A DNA stretch of 64,000 bases from Cunninghamella blakesleeana (Eukaryota; Mucoromycota; Mucoromycetes; Mucorales; Cunninghamellaceae). The translations under genes were made by a program, and so were the position numbers. This document shows positions 22,652 through 34,319 of this stretch, piece by piece. Every line of letters begins with the position of its first letter. Positions within the stretch are counted from its first letter, which is position 1. Under the pieces are notes generated by a model. That model saw nothing but the letters and a program-made list of their open reading frames with translations, was not told the origin of the DNA and ran no database searches. The stretch covers positions 1,116,001-1,180,000 of the forward strand of contig JAFCIZ010000006.1 of NCBI GenBank assembly GCA_017871115.1, in the 5' to 3' direction.

Positions 22652-23862
22652 CCATTCATAATTATATTTATTATTACCATTATTACTAAAAAAATAATTT
22701 TACTCTCGTTACTATTTTTTTTTAAAAAAAAAAAAAAACAGTTTATTAAAATACAATTAATATACAATATATAATAATTAGTTTATTTTATGAAATATTT
22801 GGTTGTAATTGTAATTAAATACATTTTTATCTCTCTCTATATATATATATAACAAATAAAGTATCAGTTAATATTTCATTATTACTAAAAAGAAAAAAAT
22901 AAATATAAAAAATAGATTTATTATTGTGTAATTTTTATAAAAAAATAAAAGCTACAGATTTTTTTTCTGCATTTTTTAAAGTAGGAAAAAAACTATAATC
23001 TTTGTAAACTTTGTTAAATGTTTGCCCCTTGATTTTTTTTTTCGCCATTAATCAATGCATTTGACACATGAAGAACTTGAATATTCTTCTACTTCTTCTT
23101 GACATAATGAAATATGCTTATCGATAAATTATTATTTATTATTTAGATTTATTTATTTATAAATAAAAAAGGATGATACGTATAAATTTTTATGAAGTGA
23201 GTACGTCTCGAGTATCTTAAAAAATAGCCAATGATTATTTTAATTTTATTATTTTATTTATCATCTTATTCATTGTTTTATTTATTATTTTATTTATACG
23301 GTTTTGTCACTTTTAGTATAAATACTCGACCATTTTTATTTTATTTTTGAAAACTTCAGTTAAGAAGTGAATAAAAGATGCTTAGTTCATAATAATACTT
23401 TTTCTAATAAGTCTATCAACTCATCTTTTTAACTAAAGATTATATTTATTTTATTCTAATATTGTTGACTATTATCCAATATTAATTTTCTTTTCTTTTT
23501 ACTTTCTTTTATTTCATAAATCTAAATTACGTTGTATCTATTTATAAAACAAAATGCTGGTGCTTGCTTATGATTAAACTAAACAATAAAACTATCTACA
23601 TAAATTTAAAGAAAAATTTTATTGGATGCGCAAAATTAAAAATCTGATATGCAAAAAAAAAACCGGGGGACGCAAAAGTAGAGTGAAAAACTTGTATTAT
23701 AAATGAAAGTATATGACTAATAAAATGCTAGCAAATATGAATTTAATCTATATATAAATATTGGTATCAAAAAATAAAATCTTTCGTTATAGTGTATATG
23801 AAAAGGAAGGGGAGAGAAAAATGGAGAGAAGAGGAGAGAAGGATAATAAATTTAAATATCTA
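22652..23862. other. convergent 1.2 kb intergenic region
   Basis: 3' ends of the CaaX gene and the MFS gene face each other. AT-rich, with a GC patch CCGGGGGACGC at 23664-23674 and a copy of a dispersed repeat at 23313-23487. The plus-strand ORF at 23761-23949 overlaps the MFS 3' end and is not accepted. Confidence 0.5.
23313..23487 (-). repeat. dispersed repeat, copy B
   Basis: Read on the minus strand this segment matches 33406-33562 on the plus strand in collinear blocks: AATATTGGATA, TCAACAATATTA, AAATAAATATAATCTTTAG, TAAAAAGATGAGTT, TCAAAAATAAA and GTCGAGTATTTATACT. The blocks are separated by small indels. No ORF lies inside. It looks like two decayed copies of one element. Confidence 0.6.
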
Positions 23863-25668
23863 TTAGCAACGTTGACTGATGGTACGTTCACTATTTGTAT
23901 CACTAGCGTGGTCATGAGTATCTTCTATTACATCTTCTACCGCTTGTGATGTATCAAGTTTCTTTGGGTCTAAACGTAATCCAGTAAGGAAAGTAGTCAA
24001 ACCAACTAAAGATAAAAAGGTCCAGGTGATATGAGTACGAACATTAAAAGGTAACCATGTTGCTACTAATGATCTAAAAAAAAAGAGCAAAATAATAATA
24101 ATAAAATAAATAAATAAACGAGTATATATGAATACAGTTAAGGTAATAAACTAAAAATAATTCTTTTAATTATAAACTTACTGAGACCAAAGAATTCCAC
24201 AACAAGCTGGTCCTAGAGCTCTCATAAAACTACAGCAACCTATTTTAATAAATAAAGAATATATATATATATATATATATATATGTATTAATATACGATA
24301 ATGCTTTATCTGTATTATTATTATTGTTAATATTATGGTATTTACATTGAGCAAAGCCATTGACAGCACCCAAAGCATCTAATCTATGACAACTATTATT
24401 AACGATTAAAGTACAGCACATGAAAGCAGTAGATTGAGTCATTGTTTTGATCATTAAAATAAATAAAAGACCAACCCATACCCAAAACTTGGTACCAGTT
24501 TGACCGTCTAAATTAGGAACATCATAAAGGTAGCGAATAAATCCTTGCATCGTATAAACCATAATTAAAACAAGTTGTACAAATTGATAAAGACGGACTA
24601 AACCATATCGATGAATTAAATTGGGAACAATAAAAAGCTGAGTTACTAATGTAGTACACCCAACAAAAGCTAAAGCAGTACCAATTTCATTTTCTACAAA
24701 TCCAAGTCCACCAAATTCTCTTTTACTGGCTGACCAAATTGGGAAGAGTTCTAAATTAAAAATAGCAATAATAATATAAAAAAAAAGTGATGATAATGAA
24801 TGATAAGTATATGATATATATATATATGTCTTTATGATCAAACTTGAAAATAAAATAATTACCATCATAAAATACCACTTGGAAAGCATAAATAGCATAA
24901 GTGATAGAAATAGACCATACTAAAGGAGTTAATGACTCCCTTAAAGTGGGTGGTTCAGGTTTTGATGGTGGAAACGATGTTTTCTTCATATTAGATTGAT
25001 CATCACCTTCTACTTGCTGTTGTTGTTGCTCATTATTATTATTATTAAAAGTATTGTATCCATCTTTGTTGGTTTTATTTTGATTAGATGATAATAAAGG
25101 TTGGCGTTGTTCATTTTCGAGCTGTCTTTTTTCTTCTTGATACTTCAAACCACCTAAAGTTTCTTGTAAGAAAAAGTAACCAAAGATCCATCCAAGAGTA
25201 CAAATAAAAGCTGATACAAAACATGGTAGGAAATAAGGGAATTCATTTAAAAAATCAGTAAAGATACCAAGATTACCAAAGATATTAGGATGTTGTCTAA
25301 CAGGATTGGATAAATAACCTATATGTATTATGATGATTAATAAAGTATATAAAAAAAAGGTATGTGAGAAAAAAAAATCATAATTTTATTTTATTTATTT
25401 ATGTATTATTTAAAGTTTCCATGACCTACCACCTAACATTGGTCCAATTACACAACCTAAACCATACATTAATGGAAGAAGTGTGAAAGCACGAGCCCTA
25501 TTTTTTGGTGATAAACCTAATGTAAGTTCGCCCATCATACAACGAAGTACACCTACATTACCATTCTATAATAATATAAATAAATAAATAAAAGCATAAC
25601 AAACAAACAAATAAATAAATAAATAAATAAATTAATATATGAATTAATATACCTTTTATATATAAATA

Positions 25669-25704
<36 letters not shown>

Positions 25705-26504
25705 AAAAGTATATATTAAAAAAATATTACCAAAAGACCACATAAAGTACGAGATAATAATGCCCACATATATGATTTTGATAATCCAAAGGATAAAATA
25801 CTAATTATAGTCCCAATCATACCAAATAAAATAACTATTAGAAAATATATATAAAAAATGGTGGGGTGAATGAGTATACAGTATATAAAATGCATATAAA
25901 TTTAATATAAATCTTTATATTACTAACCAGGCTTTCTTCCAATTTTATCGGATAATCTACCAAAGTGTATACCTAAAAAAAAAAAAAAAAGTTTACTTTT
26001 TAAATCGGCGAAACTATAATAATGATTCATTTTTTGTATAACCTATTTAACTCTTTTTATACTTTTTATTTATTTATATATTTACCTGTTAATAATTGTG
26101 CAAAAGCAAAACTAGCAGTAATAAAGCCAACATAATAACCTATATCTTCTTCTTTAGCAATATGAAAATCACGTATCATCTAAAAAAGTATATGTAGTAA
26201 TAATAAACTATTTTAGTGCCACTTTTATTTTTTTGATCTATGATCTATTTTTATTTTTTTAAATCTTTATTAATTCTCCATGTATACACCTACCGATACA
26301 ATAAAAGGAAATATAACTGTAAAACATATTGGTTCCTATAGTATAAAAATAAAATAAAAAATAAAAACATGTTTATTTAGTATCTATGAATGCATTATTA
26401 ATATTTTTATAATCTCCATTTGTATTATATATAAATCTTACAGCAAATCTACAAACACAGAGAATCACTAATTGTTTGTATGGTAATGGTTGTTCTTCAC
26501 CCAT
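23863..26504 (-). CDS. major facilitator superfamily transporter (ZIFL/YCR023C-like)
   Basis: Ten exons: 26442-26504, 26294-26335, 26086-26179, 25928-25972, 25731-25834, 25430-25565, 24863-25318, 24346-24750, 24182-24239 and 23863-24073, giving 537 residues. The N-terminus MGEEQPLPYKQLVILCVCRF is typical of fungal MFS proteins related to plant zinc-induced-facilitator-like carriers. The MFS A-motif is seen as GIHFGRLSDKIGRKP between helices 2 and 3. A second family motif GLGCVIGPMLGGYLSNP lies in helix 5. The central cytosolic loop (about residues 215-290) is hydrophilic with Asn and Gln runs. Twelve membrane segments are implied. The substrate cannot be told from sequence. Several exons are 42-60 nt, so automated models may miss them. 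Confidence 0.88.
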
Positions 26505-27221
26505 ATTTATTTAAATAAATGATTCAATAGTAATAAACTATTTTTAATATTCTATTATTTTACAGAAAAAAAAGAAAAGAAAGAAGAAAAAAAGAGGTGA
26601 AATAAATTATTAAATTACTTTTTTTAAAAAAAAAAATCGGACTTAATTTTTTTTAAAAGGTGTAAAGTTTTTCCCGGCTTTTATCTTGTCCCTGAAAAAT
26701 AAAAAAAATCGGAAAGGATTATTAATGGTGTCAGTTGTGAATATGATGATTTCATTTTTTAACTATATTTCTTATCTTTTGATTTTTTCATATCATACTC
26801 TCTTATTTATATATATATATATTTATGTACATATATATAAATGACTCTGAAGATGACTTTTAAAAAAAATCATGCACAAACCATCATATTTATATTTCAA
26901 CAATGGATAAAATAGTAAAAAAAATATTATCAGATTAATATGATCTCCGGTCATAGGAACAATCAAAAAAAAAAAAAAAAGCTTCGCCACCTATTTATAT
27001 TTCATTTCACCATTTATAATTACAAATATATCTCCTCAACCGATATATCGGAGAGATGATCACTTTTTTATTATTTATTATTATTCAAAACACTTTTTAT
27101 TAAATAAATATACTATGTACCTAAATGAATTTTTTTGAATAACAAAAATAATAATAATAAAGAATAAAAGGAGAAAAAGAGGAAGAGATTTGTATACATA
27201 ACTTGATCATTACAGTGTAAA
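26505..27221. other. intergenic region, promoter of the MFS gene
   Basis: AT-rich and without an ORF. Mixed-sequence patches are TTTCCCGGCTTTTATC at 26669-26684, about 170 bp upstream of the MFS start, and CAACCGATATATCGG at 27038-27052, which contains the palindrome CCGATATATCGG. Either could be a regulatory site; there is no direct evidence. Confidence 0.4.
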
Positions 27222-28764
27222 TCAGTTATTCTTTGCTGCATTATTATCGGAAGTAGTTGCATTAGCCTTTTCTTTTGCATTCTTTATTAATGGCTCCAAC
27301 TCCTTTTTTTCAGCAAGAATGCGTAATAAATTATATGCCATTGGTATAAAATTATGTTTGCGTAACACATTTTCTCTCTAGAATATAAAAACAAAATAAA
27401 ATGTATATATATAGTATATTTAGCTTTTTACTATTAAACTATATATATATATATATATATGTTATGTAATTGTATACATAAAGTATCAACTTACATGCCA
27501 TCTGATTCTTTTTTCACGCTCTAATTGTAATTTATGTTCCAATTGATTTCTATCATTATTCAGCTGTAATCTTTCGGGAGCACCTTCAGGTAATGATAAT
27601 AATAATCCATCTAATTCCTCCATTTGTTCTTCATATAATTCAATTCTATCTCGTGTTAATGCCATTAAACTAAAATGAAGTTCAGTATCATTATATCTTG
27701 CCATACGATTTTGAATTGCTTCATTTGCTTTAGCTGCCCAATTATCGCTATCACATGGTCCTATGGTCAGTACAAATATAAATATAAATATAAATTAAAA
27801 AGAAAAATTTACCACCACAGTCGTCTTCATTTTTTTATTATTCCTATTCTTTTTTTTTAACTCAAATGTTCTCTTCATTTTTTTTACCTAGATTAACAGG
27901 ACCTGAACTTAATCCATCCAATTCATATAAAGCACCATGTATAGGCAAATAAGCAATAAAATGGAATAAATCTTCATCTTTACCAGCGTTTGGATCATGC
28001 ATTTCGTTAATAAATGGATCAGACTTGGCAAAACTATTATGTACAGTACGTATTATATCACTATTTGATATAGCGAGACCTTTCATCTATATCATAGATA
28101 GTAATAAAAAATAGAATAAGAAAAAGAAAGTTTAAAACAATAAGTATACACACACACACACATATGTAAACATATATATATATATATATATTCATTTTTT
28201 AATTTTTAATTTGCTAATATTATTATTATTATTACTACTATTACTATAATTATTATTATTATTATTATTATCATTATTATCGTTGTTATTTTTATTACTT
28301 TTTTAGCCTATGTATATATATTTATGTATGTATGTACGTATATATATATATATATATATATTCTTATGTATTAATGTTTGTATGTCTACACTTACATCGG
28401 GGCCAAAATCAGCTGTGAATTCTTTAAAGTTGGCAAGCTCTTGACCAAGATCAATATCGTCACGGTTCAATAAAATAGAAAGTATAGCTTGCGTAGCACA
28501 GGCATTATTAATCACTTGATGAGCAAAAAAAATATGATCTGTAGGTCCAAGATCATCGCTGTTGGTATGTTGTTGTCCTTGCACATCTTTTTGCCACTTG
28601 AATAAAAAGATTAATCCGTACATTGGTTTTAACTCTTGCATACTTTCTTCATCCAAACTCCATATCTCTTCAACTTGTACTCCACTCACACCCATCCCTG
28701 ATATAAGTTCGGTAAATACTCCAGGATCACTTTCTATAAGACACCAGTTGCCAGCTTCAGACAT
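27222..28764 (-). CDS. UCHL5: ubiquitin C-terminal hydrolase UCH37/UCHL5
   Basis: Exons 28396-28764, 27888-28086, 27495-27760 and 27222-27377 give 329 residues, the same length as the human enzyme. The catalytic domain has the Cys in NNACATQA (Cys89) with the oxyanion Gln six residues before, the His in [18 protein letters not shown] (about residue 165) and the Asp in YELDGL (about residue 180). The C-terminal region contains the long helix ([20 protein letters not shown]) and the ULD end ([20 protein letters not shown]) that binds the proteasome subunit Rpn13/ADRM1 or INO80. It trims ubiquitin chains, notably Lys48 branches, at the 19S proteasome. The enzyme is absent from S. cerevisiae but present in many other fungi. 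The start is the first ATG, four residues before [17 protein letters not shown]. Confidence 0.95.
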
Positions 28765-31624
28765 GATATATAGTTGAAATTTATTATTTGTATTATTGTT
28801 GTTTATATGTTTAAAAAAAATGAAAGAAAGGTGGAAAAAATCTGGATTTTAAAATTCTATATTTTTTAAAAAATCCAACATATAGAAACCAATTTAAGAA
28901 AAACAAATACATGCTATTTTTTATTATATTATTGTTCACACAATTATAATTATACATATATTTATTTAATTATTTGATAAAAAATAACTATAATAATTTC
29001 TATAAAAAATAAAGAATAAAAAATAATCCCTCGATTATACATAAACTTGATACTGATTCATCATAATATTTTTTTACTTTTTTCAGATCAAAGATACAAA
29101 TAAATTTTTCAAAACTACCATTTTTATTTTATATTTCATCGTGTTATTTTATATATACATAATTAACTATCTTAAACCATCATCGCTTCCGTGAAAATTA
29201 ATAGAAAATACATTATTTTATTTCATCTATTTATTATGAACTTTGTTATAAAATAAAGATATATAAAAGAAACCATCGGCAATATATTCATATGTTTTAT
29301 AATAATTAAACGGCTTCAATAATTTTATTATCAAAATAAATTAAGAGAATAAAAAAGCTAATTATTTAAATTAAAATGAAGTTAAATAAAAAAAAAAACA
29401 ACAATTTATCAATATGAAAGAAAGCAATAAAAAGAAACATTAATAATAAATATAAATGAAATAAATCCAAAAGTGAGTTTGATTCAAAAAATTCCAAAAC
29501 CATTTGACTGAAATTCGGATAATAGATATGACCAATGATCTGTTGTTGGTACCACTAGTTATAGATAATGACAATTAAACCAAATCAGATAAAATAGTTA
29601 GCAGAGGGTTATAACTAAAAATAACTTCCCCGACATACTAGTTTTACATTTATAAACAGCTGTCTTACTCATACAATTAGCTTTTCCGGACGCAAACAAG
29701 TTCATAATAATATATATATTTATATACGTTGACAAGGTAATTCATTAAAAAATGAGATTAATACACAATTCGTTTGCAATAGTCTCACCTCATTACTCTA
29801 TATATACCCTTATATAGACATCTATGTTAGTATTTACAAATTCGAATATAACTTCTGTACAACAAAACAATCATAAATGAGTAATTATTCATTGTTATTA
29901 TTAACGTGTATAATTATTGTTACTTTCTGCTGCTGTTATGGTTTTCAAAAGTGTATATAGAATATGGGCGAGGTTTTTCCTTTCAGCTACATATCACCAA
30001 CTAACTATCTTTAAACTAGACCCAATGTATCATGTCACATGTTAGAAATAAATATTTCTATCTTCTATATTATTCACCAATTGCTAGGGCTTTACAAAAT
30101 ATCATAAATTGTGAAGATAAAACCTTCAACCCACAAGTCATTTTTTGCCCTTTTTAAAAAAAAATAGTAATAGTATCTATAAAACATGTTAGTATTGAAT
30201 TAAAAAATGAAAATTAAAAAAAAAAAATAGTTATTTGCCAAGTTTATCATTCATAAATATATATTTTATTATGTACAATAGTTCTTACAATATATATTTT
30301 TTAAAAAAATTCATGCATCAGACCATTCCAGCCAATTACAGCACTTTAATTCACAAAAAATAATAATAATTAAATTTCGACAATAAATATTGATCCAAGA
30401 TGTATTAGATTTTTCTTTTTCTTTTCTTTACTGATATCACAAGTTATTAAATAAATGTATAATGTTTTGTATTTGTTCTCTTCTACAAATATTTTATAAT
30501 CATGCTTCTGAGTTAAAATTTCATAAGGTTGATAAATTGTACGCCATACTGATATATAAATAAATAACTATTATATATTCAGAGTTAATCAACCACAATG
30601 AACAAGAATTTTTTGATCATGAAAGCACTCAATTATTATTTTTTATTACATATAATTGTATTACATATCAATATTAACACTTACTTTTTGATTCTAGAAT
30701 ATAAGGTAATGGAGTCCAGGAAATTTTAACTGTGATATTGAGGAGTGTGACCAAAATTGCATTCATATTTTGTTAAATAGCAATTCGCCATTTTTTTCTT
30801 AAACTCACAATTCCTAAATTAATTCACTTAAAACAGATAATTTGAACAATAGTTAATTGAGTCATTTACCTATATACTATTCATAAGTTTTTAATAAGAT
30901 CCTACTGTTATGTTTAATTAATATCCGATCGATTATTTAGTAAGGCTCACACTTGATTTTTATACGATTCAACAAATCTTACTGTAATTAAAATATAATA
31001 AATAAAATAAAAGAAATATAATAGCTAATACTATATATTCCTATTTTGATGAATATTTCCTTTATATATATATAACTTACTTTCCATATTAGCGTGCATA
31101 TTTATGAATATAAGTCATGCTATCATTTTACTGCCAAAAAAAAACATTTTAATAGTCTTTTTGATACATCTATATCTATCCTTCCATAATAATAAACTTC
31201 ATTATTATATTCATTTATTTTCTCTATTCTGTAAAAGATTATTAAGTATAAGTAACCTTTACTTAACAATTTACTTCATTTACATAATGCTAGATAAGTG
31301 AATACCTTATATACAATGATTACTTTATTTAATAAAATAAACAAATTTAGAAAAAATAATAGTAATATAATATAATATAATATAGTTTGAATAAAATATT
31401 TTCTTTTTCTATATATATATATATATATATATATATTATGATATTATTATCACGCGTAGATTTAAGATATATATGTAATTTTATGGCGTAAATGATATTG
31501 GACTTGGATAAAACATTATTTATACATGCGATATTTTATTATAATAGTAGTAAATTTTCACAAATTTAAGTTAACTTCAATAATTTAGTATAGGTTGATT
31601 GATTAATATGAATAATATTGCAGA

Positions 31625-31657
<33 letters not shown>

Positions 31658-32303
31658 AATTGTCGAAGAGACACGCAGCTGTTTTATGTATATGCTAATA
31701 AATAATATTTTTTACAAAAAAAATTATCGAAACAAACAAATATTCAAATAATACTATAAAATAATTTTGGCTGTTGGTAGTGATATTATCATTATTAAAC
31801 AGAAGATGGTGTTTGTAAAATAAATAAATGAAAGAAAGAATTGGTAGAGTTCTTTTTAAATTTATGGTCCAGCAATCTTTTTTAAAAAAACTCCGCTTTT
31901 TTTGTACAATGAAACTTTCTATAAATCATTTTATATATTAAATTACCGCTTTCTCTTTTTTTGCATCCCCATATTTCACCTACTCTTGGATAAATTATTG
32001 AAAGCTCAAGTTGAGATGATATCGTCCCTGTTTTATTATACACCTTTTTAAAAAACTAACACTCTCTTTTTTTCTTCTTTTCTTTCTTTATCCTTATTTT
32101 TTATTAATTTATTTTTCCTTTTTTCCTTTTGCTATTTCTATTGAATGTCAAATATACCCAATCAGTTTTATAGATTGCTAAACCTCCATTCTACAATGAT
32201 ACTAATAGATTTTACGTACTATAAAGTATATATTTATATGATATTAATCGCATCGCTCAGACATAATATTTTTTATAACTATTCATAGATAATATAACAG
32301 TCT
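28765..32303. other. AT-rich gene desert, proximal part
   Basis: About 3.5 kb with no credible ORF, no tRNA and no recognisable transposase fragment. Base composition is A/T with scattered mixed patches such as CTTCCCCGACATACTAG at 29625-29641. It holds (TA)n tracts (31412-31437) and an (AAT)n tract at 31628-31654. The plus-strand ORF at 31104-31301 is hydrophobic low-complexity sequence without support. Confidence 0.5.
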
Positions 32304-32579
32304 TTATATAATATTATTTTTATTTTTGATAGAGTTTTGTATTTTAAAATCCCAATAATTTTCTGCTCTACCCAATAACCAACAAGAGAAACCTCCAACA
32401 ATAGCACCACACACAGTCCTTGCATTACAAGAATTGTTTATAATGCAATTTGTCATGACACCTCCAATAGCAACGGTACACATAGCCCCAATATCTGTAG
32501 AACTTCTTGAAATAGGAGCTGCAACACAATAAAATATATATAATAATACTATTATTAATTTCTTAGTTGATAAATTCAT
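32304..32579 (-). CDS. small secreted cysteine-rich protein candidate
   Basis: A 91-residue ORF with a classical signal peptide (MNLSTKKLIIVLLYIFYCVA, predicted cleavage near A-A-P). The mature part has five cysteines (residues 34, 45, 51, 57, 66) and Gly-rich hydrophobic stretches (AIGGVMTNC, GAIVGGFSCWLLG), then a polar basic tail. I do not recognise a family. The layout is that of a secreted peptide or effector; an antimicrobial role is possible but unproven. It stands alone in the gene desert, 284 bp from the tRNA gene on the other strand. A sequence resembling a splice acceptor (TCTATTATAG) ends 18 bp before the ATG, so an untranslated 5' exon is possible. Reality of the gene rests on the signal peptide and cysteine pattern only. 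Confidence 0.5.
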   Translation of the reverse strand: MNLSTKKLIIVLLYIFYCVAAPISRSSTDIGAMCTVAIGGVMTNCIINNSCNARTVCGAIVGGFSCWLLGRAENYWDFKIQNSIKNKNNII

Positions 32580-32862
32580 ACTTGCTACTGTTCCCTATAA
32601 TAGAGAAAGAGGAAAAAAAATAAAAAATAGTTAAAATAAATTTTTTAAAAACCGATTATAGAAAAGGATACATGTTTTTTTTATTTTTTTATTTTTTTTT
32701 GTTAAGGATACATGTTAAAACATTAAAAATAGTTAAAATATATTTTTTAAAAACCGATTATAGAAAAAAGATACCAGTTAAAACATTAAAAACAGTTAAA
32801 ATTTAAAATATTATATGACAAATGACTTCAAATATACATAGTCGATTTTAAAGATAACTTGT

Positions 32863-32935
32863 GGGACTATGGCCCAATTGGATAAGGCGTCTGACTACGA
32901 ATCAGGAGATTCCAGGTTCGACCCCTGGTAGTCTC
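32863..32935 (+). tRNA. tRNA-Arg(ACG)
   Basis: A 73-nt cloverleaf without intron. The acceptor stem GGGACTA pairs with TAGTCTC (one G-T). The anticodon arm TCTGA-CTACGAA-TCAGG gives anticodon ACG, read as inosine-CG for arginine. The T arm CCAGG-TTCGACC-CCTGG is perfect and contains the B-box. There is no encoded CCA. A run of six T starts 11 bases downstream and would stop RNA polymerase III. Confidence 0.96.
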
Positions 32936-32945
32936 ATCACAGTTA

Positions 32946-32951
32946 TTTTTT
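32946..32951 (+). terminator. RNA polymerase III terminator of tRNA-Arg
   Basis: TTTTTT just after the mature 3' end, the usual Pol III stop signal. Confidence 0.7.
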
Positions 32952-32993
32952 GCCAATTGTTTTCGGGTAAAAAATTATCCAGGTGGTGCCCAT

Positions 32994-33160
32994 AAGCGCT
33001 GTGAGATTTTTATGGTTGCTTGACAAGTATAATTTCCTTTTATAGTATTGTTATGTGGGTTTTTGTTTAAGATTTATTTTTTGAAATGAGGAATGAGTAT
33101 TATAAGTGTTGTGTAAATTTTTGGTTGTTTGAAAAGTAGAATTTCCTTTTATAGTTTTGG
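32994..33160 (+). repeat. tandem pair of ~57-bp units, period ~109 bp
   Basis: Unit 1 (32994-33050) and unit 2 (33103-33160) share the order AAGYGYTGTG, TTTTTGGTTG or TTTATGGTTG, TTGAMAAGTA and AATTTCCTTTTATAG. The divergence suggests an old duplication directly after the tRNA gene. Confidence 0.6.
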
Positions 33161-33298
33161 AAAGTAGATAGTTTTGTAGTTTAGTTTAGTCGTCAGTGAG
33201 CACCAGTATCTTGTTTTATAAGTAGATACAACTTAGTTTAGATTGATAGTTTAAAATAAAAATAAAATAATAAAATAAAATAAAATAAATTATATAAT

Positions 33299-33450
33299 TG
33301 GATAAAGATCAACAATTATATAGACAAAGTAATAAAATTAAAATAAAATAAATATAATATCGGATAAAGATCAACGATTATTATAATAAAATAATATAAA
33401 GTAATATTGGATAGTAATCAACAATATTAATATAAAATAAATATAATCTT
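33299..33450 (+). repeat. three degenerate ~50-60 bp units (GGATA...ATCAAC)
   Basis: Units starting near 33299, 33362 and 33409 each open with GGATAAAGATCAAC or GGATAGTAATCAAC and continue into AT-only sequence ending AAATAAATATAAT. The third unit runs into the dispersed repeat copy A. Confidence 0.55.
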
Positions 33451-33562
33451 TAGCTAAAAAGATGAGTTAAGAGAATTTAATATATAAAAATCTTTATTTC
33501 AAATTAACTGATTTTTCAAAAATAAAAATAAAAATGTCGAGTATTTATACTATTTTTTAGAA
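33406..33562 (+). repeat. dispersed repeat, copy A
   Basis: Collinear with the reverse complement of 23313-23487 (see that entry for shared blocks). This copy is embedded in the repeat nest; the other stands alone between two genes. No coding capacity is seen. Confidence 0.6.
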
Positions 33563-33571
33563 ATAAGGTTT

Positions 33572-33680
33572 GACTTTTTATCTTCTGAGAGAAGGTAAAA
33601 GTATAGAACTTTTTATCTTCCAAGAGAAAGTAAAAGTAATATATAAACTTTTTATCTTCCCATGAAAGGTAAAAGTATAA
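33572..33680 (+). repeat. three tandem hairpin units, ~38-bp period
   Basis: Each unit reads ACTTTTTATCTTC, a 4-6 nt spacer, then GAAAG or GAAGG followed by TAAAAGT, so the two arms can fold on each other. Units start near 33572, 33609 and 33647. Spacers differ (TGAGA, CAAGA, CCAT) while arms are kept. Confidence 0.65.
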
Positions 33681-34319
33681 AATAAGGTTTAAAATTTAAA
33701 CACCGTTTTTGAAGTGATCCAAACGAATCCACTTCATAACATAAGTTATATTTGGAGTATATAATAAGTTTCCAGTGAGCACCAGTTCCTGTTTTATAAG
33801 TAGAACGACTTAATACAAAGGAATAAAAAAATAAAATAAAATAAAGTAAAAATAAAGAAATAAAAAATATAAAAATTTTAAAAGGTGTGTTGTGTGTGTT
33901 TTTGGTAAGAGTTATTTTTGTTAAAATAAAATAAGAGAGTTTGTATTTATATTAACTATAAATAAGATAATTCCAGTGAGCACCAGTTCTTGTTTTATAA
34001 GTAGAACGACTTAATATAATAAAAAGTAAAAGAAAAATAAAAAGATAAAATAAAATAAAATATTTAAAAAAATTCAAAAGTATATGCAAATGAATTTAAA
34101 AGTCAGAGAGTAGATTATTATATAAAAAGGGTAATAATCAAATAAAGTAATAATAAAATAATATATAAAAGTTTATATATGTTGTATATAAATAAAAAGA
34201 GATTTCACTTAAGAAATAAAATATACTTGTTATAGTAATAAAAATGATTTCAATTAAGAAATTAATATAAAATTAAAATAAAATAAAAATAAAAATTAGT
34301 TTGGACAAATAAAATATTT

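Larger units (their letters stand above)
33194..34018 (+). repeat. three copies of CAGTGAGCACCA hairpin repeat
   Basis: Copies begin at 33194, 33773 and 33974. All start CAGTGAGCACCA and contain an invariant 12-nt loop TGTTTTATAAGT followed by a downstream ACTTA. The stems flanking the loop are GTATCT/AGATAC in copy 1, GTTCC/AGAAC in copy 2 (one mismatch) and GTTCT/AGAAC in copy 3. The stem therefore changes on both sides between copies 1 and 3 while keeping full pairing. Confidence 0.75.

Noticed and set aside
31104..31301. 65-residue hydrophobic plus-strand ORF in the desert
   Set aside because: Ile/Leu/His/Tyr composition as expected from AT-rich DNA; no signal peptide pattern or motif comparable with the ORF at 32304.
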